Assembly (NCBI GenBank): GCA_000622025.1
Contig: JHWU01000010.1
Coordinates: forward strand, 82,354 to 146,353
Direction of reading: 5' to 3'
Source of the DNA: Lachnospiraceae bacterium AD3010
GTDB lineage: Bacteria; Bacillota; Clostridia; Lachnospirales; Lachnospiraceae
Length of the DNA stretch: 64,000 bases
Shown here: positions 16,078 through 23,934 of the stretch, in pieces
How positions within the stretch are numbered: position 1 is the first letter of the stretch
Layout: each line of letters opens with the position of its first letter
Made by a program: the position numbers and the translations under genes
The notes under the pieces: generated by a model
Told to the model about the DNA's origin: nothing
The model's database searches: none
The model's input: only the letters and a program-made list of their open reading frames with translations

Positions 16078-16389
16078 AAGTCAACGGGGACGGTTCTTTC
16101 TGACTCCTTTGACGCAGCTCATTACTACTATATCACATCTTCTATATGAGCATCCTCTATATTTAAATACAGATCAGTAGAAAAAATGAGCCTGACTGAA
16201 TCGTCCCAATGGCGTTAAGTTAGTGTCATTCTGAGCGAAGCGAAGAATCTTATCTTCCGTAGAGAAAGATTCTTCGGGCTTCGCCCTCAGAATGACATTG
16301 TGTAGTCTCAGAATGGCACTAACTTAACGTCATTGGAACCGTCCCCGTTGACTTCTAACGGAGTCGGAAAGAACCGTCCCCGTTGACTT
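16078..16389. repeat. Nested inverted repeats filling a 362-bp gene-free stretch
   Basis: Outer arms: AAGTCAACGGGGACGGTTCT through ...TGACTCC (16078-16107) face GGAGTCGG... through ...CGTTGACTT (16360-16389), 30 bp with one mismatch. A second right arm (GGAACCGTCCCCGTTGACTT) lies at 16335-16354. Inside is another inverted repeat whose arms begin CCAATGGCGTTAAGTTAG (from 16206) and end CTAACTTAACGTCATTGG (to 16336), and inside that the GTCATTCTGAG element (16225-16296). No gene lies in the stretch 16080-16441. Confidence 0.85.
16225..16296. repeat. GTCATTCTGAGCGAAGCG element, inner copy
   Basis: A hairpin element starting GTCATTCTGAGCGAAGCGAA and ending in TTCGCCCTCAGAATGAC, with AAGAATCTT / AAGATTCTT as inner arms. 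A second copy is at 45431-45498. Elements of this look are dispersed in many bacterial genomes. Its right arm is duplicated just outside (CTCAGAATGGCAC, 16308-16320). Confidence 0.8.
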
Positions 16390-16441
16390 CCTCTTGACAT
16401 ATTTTCGGATAGTAGGAAAATAATAACGAGAGGGGGAAAAT

Positions 16442-17578
16442 ATGATTTATAGTAAAGGAAAGCAGATCTTTTTGCTGGTGATCATGACAATGGCAGTGTT
16501 TATGGCCTCTGCCTGCTCATCGGCAAATTCTGAAGCAGATCAGGATAAGAACGGGTCTTTAAGTATTTCTGAGACTTCAGAGGGCGGGTCTTCCGAGGAT
16601 CCGGCCTCTTCGGTATCGGATAATCTGGCCAGCAGTGCTGTGGACTTTGATCACAGTCTGGATTCATATGAGCCGCATAAGGATCATTATAATTTCTATT
16701 TTACATATAAAACTGTCCATGCCTGGTGGGACGCGGTTGCTCTTGGGATGGAGGAAGCCCAGAGACAGTTTCTGGATAAGGGAATAGTTATTACCTATGA
16801 ATATATGGCACCGGAAGCAGCTTCTGCAACAGATCAGACCAGAAAGCTTATTGCCGCTCAAAAAAAGGGCTATGATGTGATCGGAGTAGACGTTGCAGAT
16901 GAGAAAATAATAACTCCGCTGCTTAATGAGATGGTGGATGCCGGTACGAAGGTGATGACCTTTTCAAGCTCTGATGCTGCCGAAGGCTGCAAAAGACTGG
17001 CATATGTCGGAAATACCCATAACTATCAGGATGGAGTGGATCTGACGGAAGCACTTTGTAAAAAGCTTGATTATAAGGGTAAGGTTGCGATCCTTGTGGG
17101 AAGTGTCGGTGCGCCCTGCCATGAAGACCGCGCAAGAGGAGCCGAAGATACGATCGAGAAATACAGTGATATGGAGATCATTGCCAAAAAGTACGATATG
17201 GATTCCGTTGATAAAGCATATAGACTGACAATGCAGATTTTGATGACTCATCCGGACCTTGACGGAATCGTCTGCTGCAACATGAGTAATCCGGTCGGTG
17301 CTGCCAGAGCGATCACAGAGACGGGGAGCGATGCAGTCATTGTGGGAATGGATCACGATGAGGAGGCTCTGCGTTATTTAGACAAAGGAGTGATCTACTG
17401 TCTCGGTGTGCAGGATTGTTATTCCATCGGGTTCGACACGATCCAGACAGCAGTGAAAATAGCCGACGGCAATCAGGCAGGTGAACTGTTTCCTGAAAAA
17501 ACAGATGAGATCACGACGGTGATTTATCAGAAGGACGCTGCTCTGATGCTGGAGCTTTTGTACGGAGATATTGCATGA
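16442..17578 (+). CDS. Sugar-type substrate-binding lipoprotein (periplasmic-binding family 1)
   Basis: A 378-residue extracellular lipoprotein. The signal peptide 'IFLLVIMTMAVFMASAC' ends in a lipobox Cys, then a Ser/Glu-rich linker (about 27-75) and a ribose-binding-protein-like domain ('AWWDAVALGMEEAQRQFLDKGI', 'AQKKGYDVIGVDVAD', 'IVGMDHDEEALRYLDKGVI'). Start set by GAGAGGGGG; a TTGACA lies at 16394-16399 with a poor -10. No ABC permease or ATPase follows. The stop overlaps the start of a diguanylate cyclase by four bases, so the protein probably presents its ligand to that membrane sensor rather than to a transporter. Confidence 0.9.
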   Translation: MIYSKGKQIFLLVIMTMAVFMASACSSANSEADQDKNGSLSISETSEGGSSEDPASSVSDNLASSAVDFDHSLDSYEPHKDHYNFYFTYKTVHAWWDAVALGMEEAQRQFLDKGIVITYEYMAPEAASATDQTRKLIAAQKKGYDVIGVDVADEKIITPLLNEMVDAGTKVMTFSSSDAAEGCKRLAYVGNTHNYQDGVDLTEALCKKLDYKGKVAILVGSVGAPCHEDRARGAEDTIEKYSDMEIIAKKYDMDSVDKAYRLTMQILMTHPDLDGIVCCNMSNPVGAARAITETGSDAVIVGMDHDEEALRYLDKGVIYCLGVQDCYSIGFDTIQTAVKIADGNQAGELFPEKTDEITTVIYQKDAALMLELLYGDIA

Positions 17579-19074
17579 GACAGGGGAAAAAGGTGACATA
17601 TAAAACCTTTGTATTGACGGCCGTCATAGGAAGCCTCCTTATCGTGGCTATGCTGACAGTCAATACGATAAGGATGTCAAGAAGGACTGCTGTCGCAACC
17701 GACGAAGCGGTTTCCGCAGTAAGCCTGTTTTATCTTGAGGCAATGGCAGACCGCCGTGCAAAGACAATTACCAACCTTATAAGCAACAGCTTTGATGAAA
17801 TGGAAAAGGCGGTTTCCTATATTGATAATAATGAGATTGGGTCACAGGAGGAATTAAGGTACAGGATCGGAACGGTTGAATCCCTGCTGGGACTTGACCA
17901 GTTTGCTCTGGTTGATGAAGATAATGTCGTATATACGCATTATACAACCTATACCGGTGGGAGCAGACATTCCTTTTTGTCCGATGAACAATTAAATGAC
18001 CGGATAATCAGCACGGTTTCTCTCTACGGGTCATCAAAGAAGCTCTGTCTGGCAGTGCCGACCCATGAGCTTGTCATTATGGGAAAGCGGTTTAAGGCCT
18101 GTTTCGTTCAGTTCGATATCAGGGACATTGTCGATTTATTGGCCTTTGACGACCAGGGCAGAACACATTTCGCCCTGTATACGAAAGGCGGAGGTAATCT
18201 CTCGGGCACGGAACTGGGACCGGTGATCTTAAAGCGGAATTTTTTTGATGCGCTGAAGGGCATAGTCCCGGATGCTGTCCTGGAGGAAAACCTCCGTAAT
18301 TTCGAGGAAGAAAAAGGCGGGGATCTTTCGTTTTCGTATAATAATGCTCAGGAAACACTCTATTATGTACCGATAGAGGGAACAGGATGGGAGATGGCAG
18401 TTCTGATCCGCGAAAGCGTTATACATGATCAGTTCCTGGACATCAGTGAAAATAACCTTGAGGCCAGTAGAAATATGATCATTTTAACTCTGGTGTCTGT
18501 GCTGTTATTTGCCGCTGTTCTCCTGTTCCAGCTCATAAATATTTCAAAAGCAAGGCTTGAGGAAGAAAAAGAAACCAGCAGATCCTTCCACACTATGGCA
18601 AATACTGATGCTATGACCGGAGTAAGGAATAAACTCGCATATTCGGAAAGAGAAGCAGCAATTAACAGTAAGATAAAGGCAGGGGAGATACAGAAGCTCT
18701 CGGTTGTGGTATGTGACATAAACGGGCTTAAAGCGGTCAATGATTCTCAGGGACATGCAAAAGGAGATCAGCTCATCAAAGATGCCTGCAAATTGATCTG
18801 CAGACAGTTTAACCACGGAACGGTGTTCAGGATAGGAGGAGATGAGTTTGTTGTCCTGTTGAAGAATGAGGGCTATGATACGATGCTTGAAGATATTGCA
18901 GAGTTTAACCGTAAGGTCGAAGCAAATATCAGTGAGAACGGCGTAGTAGTTTCGGTCGGATACGCTATCCTGGAAAAAGAAGACCGGGAACTTCGAGATG
19001 TATTTGAGAGAGCGGATAAGATGATGTATGATCGGAAGAAGGAACTGAAGGCAATGGGCGCGGTTACAAGATGA
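17575..19074 (+). CDS. Membrane diguanylate cyclase with extracellular sensor domain
   Basis: 499 residues: membrane span at about 12-30, an extracellular domain (about 35-300) of Cache-like size, a second span ('MIILTLVSVLLFAAVLLFQL'), then a GGDEF domain. The catalytic 'GGDEF' is at 421-425, preceded by 'DAMTGVRNKLAY' and 'VCDINGLKAVNDSQGHAKGD' (metal and GTP site). No RxxD product-inhibition site stands at the normal place before GGDEF. It makes c-di-GMP from two GTP. The 4-base overlap with the upstream binding-protein gene implies a ligand-controlled cyclase: the lipoprotein would bind a sugar and touch the sensor domain (inference). Confidence 0.92.
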   Translation: MRQGKKVTYKTFVLTAVIGSLLIVAMLTVNTIRMSRRTAVATDEAVSAVSLFYLEAMADRRAKTITNLISNSFDEMEKAVSYIDNNEIGSQEELRYRIGTVESLLGLDQFALVDEDNVVYTHYTTYTGGSRHSFLSDEQLNDRIISTVSLYGSSKKLCLAVPTHELVIMGKRFKACFVQFDIRDIVDLLAFDDQGRTHFALYTKGGGNLSGTELGPVILKRNFFDALKGIVPDAVLEENLRNFEEEKGGDLSFSYNNAQETLYYVPIEGTGWEMAVLIRESVIHDQFLDISENNLEASRNMIILTLVSVLLFAAVLLFQLINISKARLEEEKETSRSFHTMANTDAMTGVRNKLAYSEREAAINSKIKAGEIQKLSVVVCDINGLKAVNDSQGHAKGDQLIKDACKLICRQFNHGTVFRIGGDEFVVLLKNEGYDTMLEDIAEFNRKVEANISENGVVVSVGYAILEKEDRELRDVFERADKMMYDRKKELKAMGAVTR

Positions 19075-19098
19075 CCGTGACTGACAAAGGATCTGCTT

Positions 19099-19437
19099 AT
19101 GAAAAAAGTTTTTTTATTGATCAGTCTGCTTATGCTGGTAACTATTTCTGTCAACGGATGCGGACAAGCAAAAAAAGAAGAGAACAGGGATGTGAAGGAG
19201 CAGCAGGCGGAGGATAAGGATCTGTCTAAATTTGCCGGGGACTGGTATGTAGACGGTTCTCTTGAAAACGGATATCTCTCCATCAGCCCGGACGGGAAGG
19301 TCGAATCATACAGATCTACAGCGGTCAGGACGGTGAGATCCACTATGTCAGGTCAGATCACTGTACCGGTGGCAATTTCAGCCGCCACAATCCGGCTCAG
19401 TAAACGCCAAAACGAAAAGAGTTTTGGCGTTGTATAA
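19099..19437 (+). pseudogene. Small lipoprotein, probably frameshifted
   Basis: Signal peptide with lipobox ('LLMLVTISVNGCG', Cys 21), a charged linker and then 'DLSKFAGDWYVDG', 'GYLSISPDGKVESY', a common lipocalin-like opening of Lachnospiraceae lipoproteins. After about residue 75 the frame turns into a low-complexity Arg/Ser/Thr run, whereas the neighbouring frame continues sensibly ('YSGQDGEIHYV') up to a stop near 19403. I therefore suspect a frameshift. It lies 25 bp after the diguanylate cyclase and may be a third member of that operon. Confidence 0.55.
19404..19430. terminator. Probable bidirectional terminator hairpin
   Basis: ACGCCAAAAC, 7-base loop, GTTTTGGCGT: a perfect 10-bp stem between the end of the lipoprotein operon and the end of the convergent channel gene. 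The T tracts on both sides are short, so termination strength is uncertain. Confidence 0.6.
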
Positions 19438-19455
19438 AAGTTTATGCGTTCTTCC

Positions 19456-21330
19456 TCAGTCAAGCGCAATTACCACGAATGCATCCTCCGCTTCGAAAAG
19501 CACCTCGGATGATTTCGGAGGGTTGGTTACGATCTCGAAATTTCCCGTATTTTTATCGGCCTTTCTGTATCCTATCAGGATCTCCCTTTGTCTGGCAGCG
19601 GCTTCGCAGGCCGTGTAAATATCGGTCTTTTCTCCGGTCTTTATGTAGCATCCTGCAGGACGGACATAGATCTCCGAACCCTCTTCACGGAGAAGCTCTT
19701 CAAAGATCGCTTTAAGATTTCTTTCCTGGCAGATCTGAGTAACAATGAGGCTCGTGATATTGCTGCTTATCACAAAATCATTTACTTCCGCGATTTCCGC
19801 AAGCTCCTGATTTTCTGTCTTAAGCATTTCACTTGTTACAGTCATTTTGTAGCCCTTTGTTTCAGAAAGATATTTCAGCTGGAGCAATACAAGCAGGATC
19901 TTTGCATCCTTCTGTTCTGCTGTTTCATCATCTGTTCTTTCTTCATTATCGGCAAGCACAAGTATGGTATTGTCTTCCTTCAAAAGTGATTCCAGTCCGC
20001 TGCGGCTGTATATATCACATTCAACTACTTCTACTGAAATAGCATTCAGTTTAATATCTTCTATCTCTTCCCTGAAGATGGCCTGGGCTTCAGGCAGAGC
20101 CACGGTTATCACGGATCCGGGAGCAGCGTAATTATCCTCCTCTTCAAGGATATACTTTATCTTGCTGCTGTAACCAAGTATAAGCATATCCTTTTTCTCT
20201 GCCGGATCTTTTCTGTATTCTTTAAGGATATGGTCTTCATTTACCGCGTGGGGAGCAGCATCCATATGGCTTGCCCCGTCATCTTCGGCAAAGAGGATCA
20301 GCCTGTCTCCCTTTCCGGCTTTAAGATCCGGTTCGGGATTAAGAAGTATCTCACCGTCCGCTTTTACAAAACCGAGAACTGTGGATACAGGGAAGAGACG
20401 GTTCAGTTCGGAAACTGTTCTGCCTTCCGCATCCGGATGATCTTCTATATAGAATTCGCTTCCGTCCGCATCGAAGATTTCCGTATAAACCCGGGAAAGT
20501 CCGGAATTACGTCCGGTGTGAGCGATTATCCTGCTCATCACGTCATTAAAGCTTAAGATCTCGGCATAGCCCTCACCGGCAACCTCAGCGGCTTCCCTGT
20601 TTTCTTCATCGCGGATAACCGCAGTAATATAAGCTTTATCATTATGGTATTCCTTCAGGAGCTTTGTGACGGCCAGGATGGATTTCAATGTCCCGGCATC
20701 ATTATCCGCATTTATAATGACACTCTTACAGGTGTCAAAAGAACAGACCTTCAGATCGTTTACATCCGAGATATTACCGCAGCGGCAAATGATCCGGGTG
20801 GTTTTCGTATCGGGAAAACGGTCATTTATCATGTCATCCATAACATCCTTATCTTCTTTGTCATCCATGATCACCAGAGCTTCTCTCCTGTGGTTTGAGT
20901 TACATTCAATAAGCTCTGATATCATAGTGAAGAGACCGCCGGCGGTGCCGAGGATTATTACGTGTCCCTCCTCAACTACAACGGATTTTCCCTTGCGGAG
21001 GTCCTGTATTTTTTCGTCAATGGCATTACAGATGATACCTGTAAGTGTGGAGAAAATAAAAATACCGAGAAAGGTTACAAGGAGCATTCCGAAAACAAAA
21101 GGGATATTTGTAAGTTCATCACCGCAGACCGTGCCGGGATCCAGCACATGGATAAGGCTTAGCCAGAGACCCTGTCCGAAGCCGGGGCCGTTACTGCCTC
21201 CTGAGACCGCGATTATGATACCCATAATGATCACAGCTCCGAATGAAGCAATGGTCAAAAGCTTTATAAGTGCCGCAGTACCCTTTGACATCTGATTATC
21301 AAACCAGTAGGTGAATTTATTCTTTTTCAT
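19456..21330 (-). CDS. CASTOR/POLLUX-like ion channel with RCK-type domains
   Basis: 624 residues: two membrane spans (about 20-43 and 77-100) separated by a loop 'LSLIHVLDPGTVCGD' that fits the pore and filter region of CASTOR/POLLUX-type channels, then 'GHVIILGTAGGLFTMISEL' (Rossmann, about 122-140) and 'KKDMLILGYSSKIKYIL' (second Rossmann), each followed by TrkA-C-like beta modules. In plants these channels gate Ca2+ or K+ at the nuclear envelope; bacterial members are little studied. A TTCACA-18-TATAAT promoter precedes it, divergent from a cyclic-nucleotide-binding protein. K+ or Ca2+ selectivity cannot be told by eye. Confidence 0.85.
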   Translation of the reverse strand: MKKNKFTYWFDNQMSKGTAALIKLLTIASFGAVIIMGIIIAVSGGSNGPGFGQGLWLSLIHVLDPGTVCGDELTNIPFVFGMLLVTFLGIFIFSTLTGIICNAIDEKIQDLRKGKSVVVEEGHVIILGTAGGLFTMISELIECNSNHRREALVIMDDKEDKDVMDDMINDRFPDTKTTRIICRCGNISDVNDLKVCSFDTCKSVIINADNDAGTLKSILAVTKLLKEYHNDKAYITAVIRDEENREAAEVAGEGYAEILSFNDVMSRIIAHTGRNSGLSRVYTEIFDADGSEFYIEDHPDAEGRTVSELNRLFPVSTVLGFVKADGEILLNPEPDLKAGKGDRLILFAEDDGASHMDAAPHAVNEDHILKEYRKDPAEKKDMLILGYSSKIKYILEEEDNYAAPGSVITVALPEAQAIFREEIEDIKLNAISVEVVECDIYSRSGLESLLKEDNTILVLADNEERTDDETAEQKDAKILLVLLQLKYLSETKGYKMTVTSEMLKTENQELAEIAEVNDFVISSNITSLIVTQICQERNLKAIFEELLREEGSEIYVRPAGCYIKTGEKTDIYTACEAAARQREILIGYRKADKNTGNFEIVTNPPKSSEVLFEAEDAFVVIALD

Positions 21331-21362
21331 TGATGTATATCCTTTCAGTTTTGATCCGTCTG

Positions 21363-21392
21363 ATTATAGCATAGATTTAGAGGATTTGTGAA
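21363..21392 (-). promoter_or_regulatory. Promoter of the channel gene
   Basis: Minus strand: TTCACA (21392-21387), 18 bp, TGC-TATAAT with TATAAT at 21368-21363. Both the -35 and the extended -10 are good. It lies 33 bp upstream of the start codon. Confidence 0.75.
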
Positions 21393-21426
21393 AAGCATCT
21401 GTTAAGGACTTTTGGCACCCGAAACA

Positions 21427-21435
21427 TGTTATAAT
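21427..21435 (+). promoter_or_regulatory. Extended -10 promoter of the cyclic-nucleotide-binding gene
   Basis: TGT-TATAAT (21427-21435) with no good -35, 108 bp upstream of the start codon. It is divergent from the channel promoter, with about 35 bp between the two elements. Confidence 0.55.
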
Positions 21436-21542
21436 GCCTTATGTAATGACTGAAACGGACATTCTGAGCTCAGGAGCAGGATACAGGCCTGATAAAAAAT
21501 ATGGTTGGCAAGCAGCCGTAATATCAGGCAGAAAGGCGGGAG

Positions 21543-22031
21543 ATGTCTGATACAAAGATGGTAATATTCCCTGAAAATGCTGTTATACTCAGGGAGGGTG
21601 AAGTCAACGACAGCATATACAAAATAATAAAAGGACATGCCGAAGTCTATGTGGGATACGGAACAGATCAGGAGGTACTGATAAGCATTATCGGAAAGCA
21701 TGCCTGTTTCGGTGAATTCGGGCTTCTGCTGCATGAACCCTCGATATATACCGTCAGAGCTTATTCCGAGCTTTATGCACTCAGGATAACAGAAGAGGAA
21801 ATGGGTACCTTCATAATGGAAAATAACGGAAATGTTATTGCCATTATGCGGAATATGGCTAAAACAATGATGGTTATGCGAAGCCAGATAGGGATGCTTA
21901 TAAAAGAGATAGAATCGGGGAAGAAGCCGGATGAAAGGTCATTAGCCGATGCAAGAAGGGCAATGAGGGCATACGGGATGTACCGGAGCATTCAGGAAGC
22001 ATCTGATGCTGTGGGACGGAAGAAACAGTAA
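21543..22031 (+). CDS. Cyclic nucleotide-binding (cNMP) domain protein
   Basis: 162 residues: a single cNMP-binding beta-roll ('GEVNDSIYKIIKGHAEVYVGY', 'IIGKHACFGEFGLLLHEPSIYTVRA') with the phosphate-binding cassette at 'FGEFGLLLHEPSIYTVRA', then a helical C-terminus without a helix-turn-helix. Arg, normally needed for cAMP phosphate contact, is replaced at the 'PSIYT' position, so the ligand may not be cAMP. The start follows GGCGGGAG. It is divergent from the channel gene; a soluble regulator of that or another membrane protein is possible but unproven. Confidence 0.82.
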   Translation: MSDTKMVIFPENAVILREGEVNDSIYKIIKGHAEVYVGYGTDQEVLISIIGKHACFGEFGLLLHEPSIYTVRAYSELYALRITEEEMGTFIMENNGNVIAIMRNMAKTMMVMRSQIGMLIKEIESGKKPDERSLADARRAMRAYGMYRSIQEASDAVGRKKQ

Positions 22032-22120
22032 CTTTGAGACCAGGTGAACCCTTGACCTTATATAGGGGTATTATGTTAGCATGCTGATATCAGTCAGCAT
22101 AGCGGGAAAAGGAGGATTAA

Positions 22121-22798
22121 ATGAAGAAATTAAAAAAGATCATCGCAGGTATACTTACGGGAACATTACTTATTATGACAGCCATACCGGTGGCTGCGGC
22201 AGACACTTATTATACCACGGCCACACCGGATCAGTGGATGCCTCAGCATTATACGGGATTTGCATATCAGCATGACCCGATGCTTATTGAAAAAGCAGCA
22301 AAAGACATTGTGGTTGATCCCAATGCCATATATGGTTTCTCACCGGATCCCGGCTCGGACAGGCTTGGTGAATTTGCTTCTTATGACTGGTCTGATCCAC
22401 TTGTGGTATGGAAGGCGAGACAGGACAGGATAGAATATCTGCAGCAGGATAAAATTCTGCTTGATCTGTATGCCGAAATGAAGCTTCAGGGGAAATCAAT
22501 GGAAGAAACCGCCCGGGAGATCAGCCGCATGAGAAATGTGCTAAGGCTTCAGTCTTATGATAATGATCCCGTGGGTCTTCAGAAGGTAAAGGCAAGCAAC
22601 CTAAAGACTTATGGAAATGAAGAAGGTCCGACGGCAGATTCACTTTATAAGAAGTACGGTTCCTGGGAAAGAGTTCTGCAGAAAGCATTTTCCACTAATA
22701 TGGGGATGGACGCCTGCCTCGGCCTGTTTGATGATAATTATCCGAGATACATTCTTTTGGGAGAAGTACCGGATAATAAAGGAGAAATACTCAGATGA
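22121..22798 (+). CDS. Secreted protein of unknown function
   Basis: 225 residues with a Sec signal peptide ('IIAGILTGTLLIMTAIPVAAA', cleavage after AAA) and a mature part rich in Tyr, Trp, Asp and Pro, beginning 'DTYYTTATPDQWMPQ'. One Cys only. No recognised domain or catalytic motif. Start set by AAAAGGAGG. A 7-bp inverted repeat ATGCTGA-N6-TCAGCAT (22081-22100) lies 20 bp upstream and could be an operator. Its stop overlaps the next short reading frame (ATGA), so it is the first gene of an operon with the oxidoreductase at 22951. Confidence 0.75.
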   Translation: MKKLKKIIAGILTGTLLIMTAIPVAAADTYYTTATPDQWMPQHYTGFAYQHDPMLIEKAAKDIVVDPNAIYGFSPDPGSDRLGEFASYDWSDPLVVWKARQDRIEYLQQDKILLDLYAEMKLQGKSMEETAREISRMRNVLRLQSYDNDPVGLQKVKASNLKTYGNEEGPTADSLYKKYGSWERVLQKAFSTNMGMDACLGLFDDNYPRYILLGEVPDNKGEILR

Positions 22799-22954
22799 AA
22801 GTAGTATCACTTCCAAAAGAACAGGCGATGAACAACGGGATATTCGATATAGAGTCGCTTTATGTGGAGTCTCGCTGAGTTCGAGAATCTGTCTGTTGAG
22901 GAATTTAAGAAGAAAGAGGGGATAGTTTCAAAGGAAGAAAGTGAGGTAAAATGA
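22795..22954 (+). pseudogene. Short coding region split by a +1 frameshift
   Basis: An ATG overlapping the previous stop (ATGA at 22795-22798) opens 'MKVVSLPKEQAMNNGIFDIE' and stops at 22878; the +1 frame continues as 'WSLAEFENLSVEEFKKKEG' to TGA at 22952-22954, which in turn overlaps the ATG of the oxidoreductase. Coupling at both ends and sensible protein on both sides of the junction (about 22862-22878) suggest a former 52-residue protein with a one-base indel. Two overlapping short genes, a programmed shift or a base-calling error are the alternatives. Function unknown. Confidence 0.5.
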
Positions 22955-23934
22955 GAGTAGGTATACTTGGGGCAGGCGGGATAGCTGTTGAAATGGCAAA
23001 GACGATCGCGCCCTTAGACGATGTGGAAGCTTATGCCATTGCTTCCAGAGATATTGAAAAAGCCAGAGAATTTGCCGGAAAATGGGACTTTGAAAAAGCA
23101 TACGGATCATATGAGGATATGCTTTCGGATGACAAGGTGGATCTTGTATATATAGCGGTCCCCCACTCCCATCATCACAAATGGACATTGGAAGCTCTGG
23201 ATGCAGGAAGAAACGTTCTTTGCGAAAAGGCTTTTGCCGCAAATACTGCTCAGGCTGAGGAGATGATAAAAAGGGCGGAGGAGAAAAAGCTCCTTCTTAC
23301 GGAAGCTATCTGGACAAGATATATGCCTTCGAGGAAGATGATCAAAGACCTTGTAGATTCGGGAGAAATCGGGAAGATAGTTACGGTGGCATCAAATCTG
23401 GGCTACAGGATAGACATGAACGAACGTATGGTAAAGCCGGAGCTTGCAGGAGGCTGTCTTCTGGATCTTACGGTATATACTCTGAATTTCTCAAGCATGA
23501 TCCTCGGTAATGATATAAAGAGGATAGAAGCAGCAATGGTACCTACGGATACCGGAGTCGACGGACAGGATACGGTTATGCTGGAATACGCTGACGGAGT
23601 GATGGCCAGCATGTTTACCACTATGTATGCATTGACGGACCGCAGCGGGCTTATCTGCGGAACAGACGGCTTTATCAATGTCCGCAACATCAATAATCCT
23701 GAGCGTATAACGGTTTATGAACCCGACAGAACGGAGTACAGAGTAAGGAAGGATATTGAGGTTCCGGAGCAGATCACCGGATATGAATATGAGGTGCTCG
23801 CGTGCAAAAGGGCGCTTGAGAACGGCAGCATAGAATGTGAAGAGATGCCGCACAGCGAAACGATCACTATTATGAAACAGATGGACGAAATAAGGAAGCA
23901 GTTCGGGATCGTATTTCCCTTTGAAGCTTCCTAA
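22951..23934 (+). CDS. Gfo/Idh/MocA family oxidoreductase
   Basis: 327 residues. The N-terminal Rossmann fold starts directly at the ATG ('VGILGAGGIAVEMAKTI') and binds NAD(P); 'CEKAFAANTAQAEEMI' holds the EKP-like motif with Pro replaced by Ala, and 'LLDLTVYTLNF' replaces the usual G-G-x-x-x-D-x-G-x-H block, keeping the Asp but not the His. The C-terminal domain is the usual alpha/beta sheet. Such enzymes oxidise or epimerise sugars, inositols or dihydrodiols. Start set by AAGTGAGG and coupled to the short frame before it. The stop overlaps that of the convergent TAXI permease. Confidence 0.88.
   Translation: MRVGILGAGGIAVEMAKTIAPLDDVEAYAIASRDIEKAREFAGKWDFEKAYGSYEDMLSDDKVDLVYIAVPHSHHHKWTLEALDAGRNVLCEKAFAANTAQAEEMIKRAEEKKLLLTEAIWTRYMPSRKMIKDLVDSGEIGKIVTVASNLGYRIDMNERMVKPELAGGCLLDLTVYTLNFSSMILGNDIKRIEAAMVPTDTGVDGQDTVMLEYADGVMASMFTTMYALTDRSGLICGTDGFINVRNINNPERITVYEPDRTEYRVRKDIEVPEQITGYEYEVLACKRALENGSIECEEMPHSETITIMKQMDEIRKQFGIVFPFEAS

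Noticed and set aside
8855..16389. Repeated GGGGACGG units considered as a CRISPR array
   Set aside because: Copies are few, far apart, palindromic and of unequal spacing, with no cas genes.
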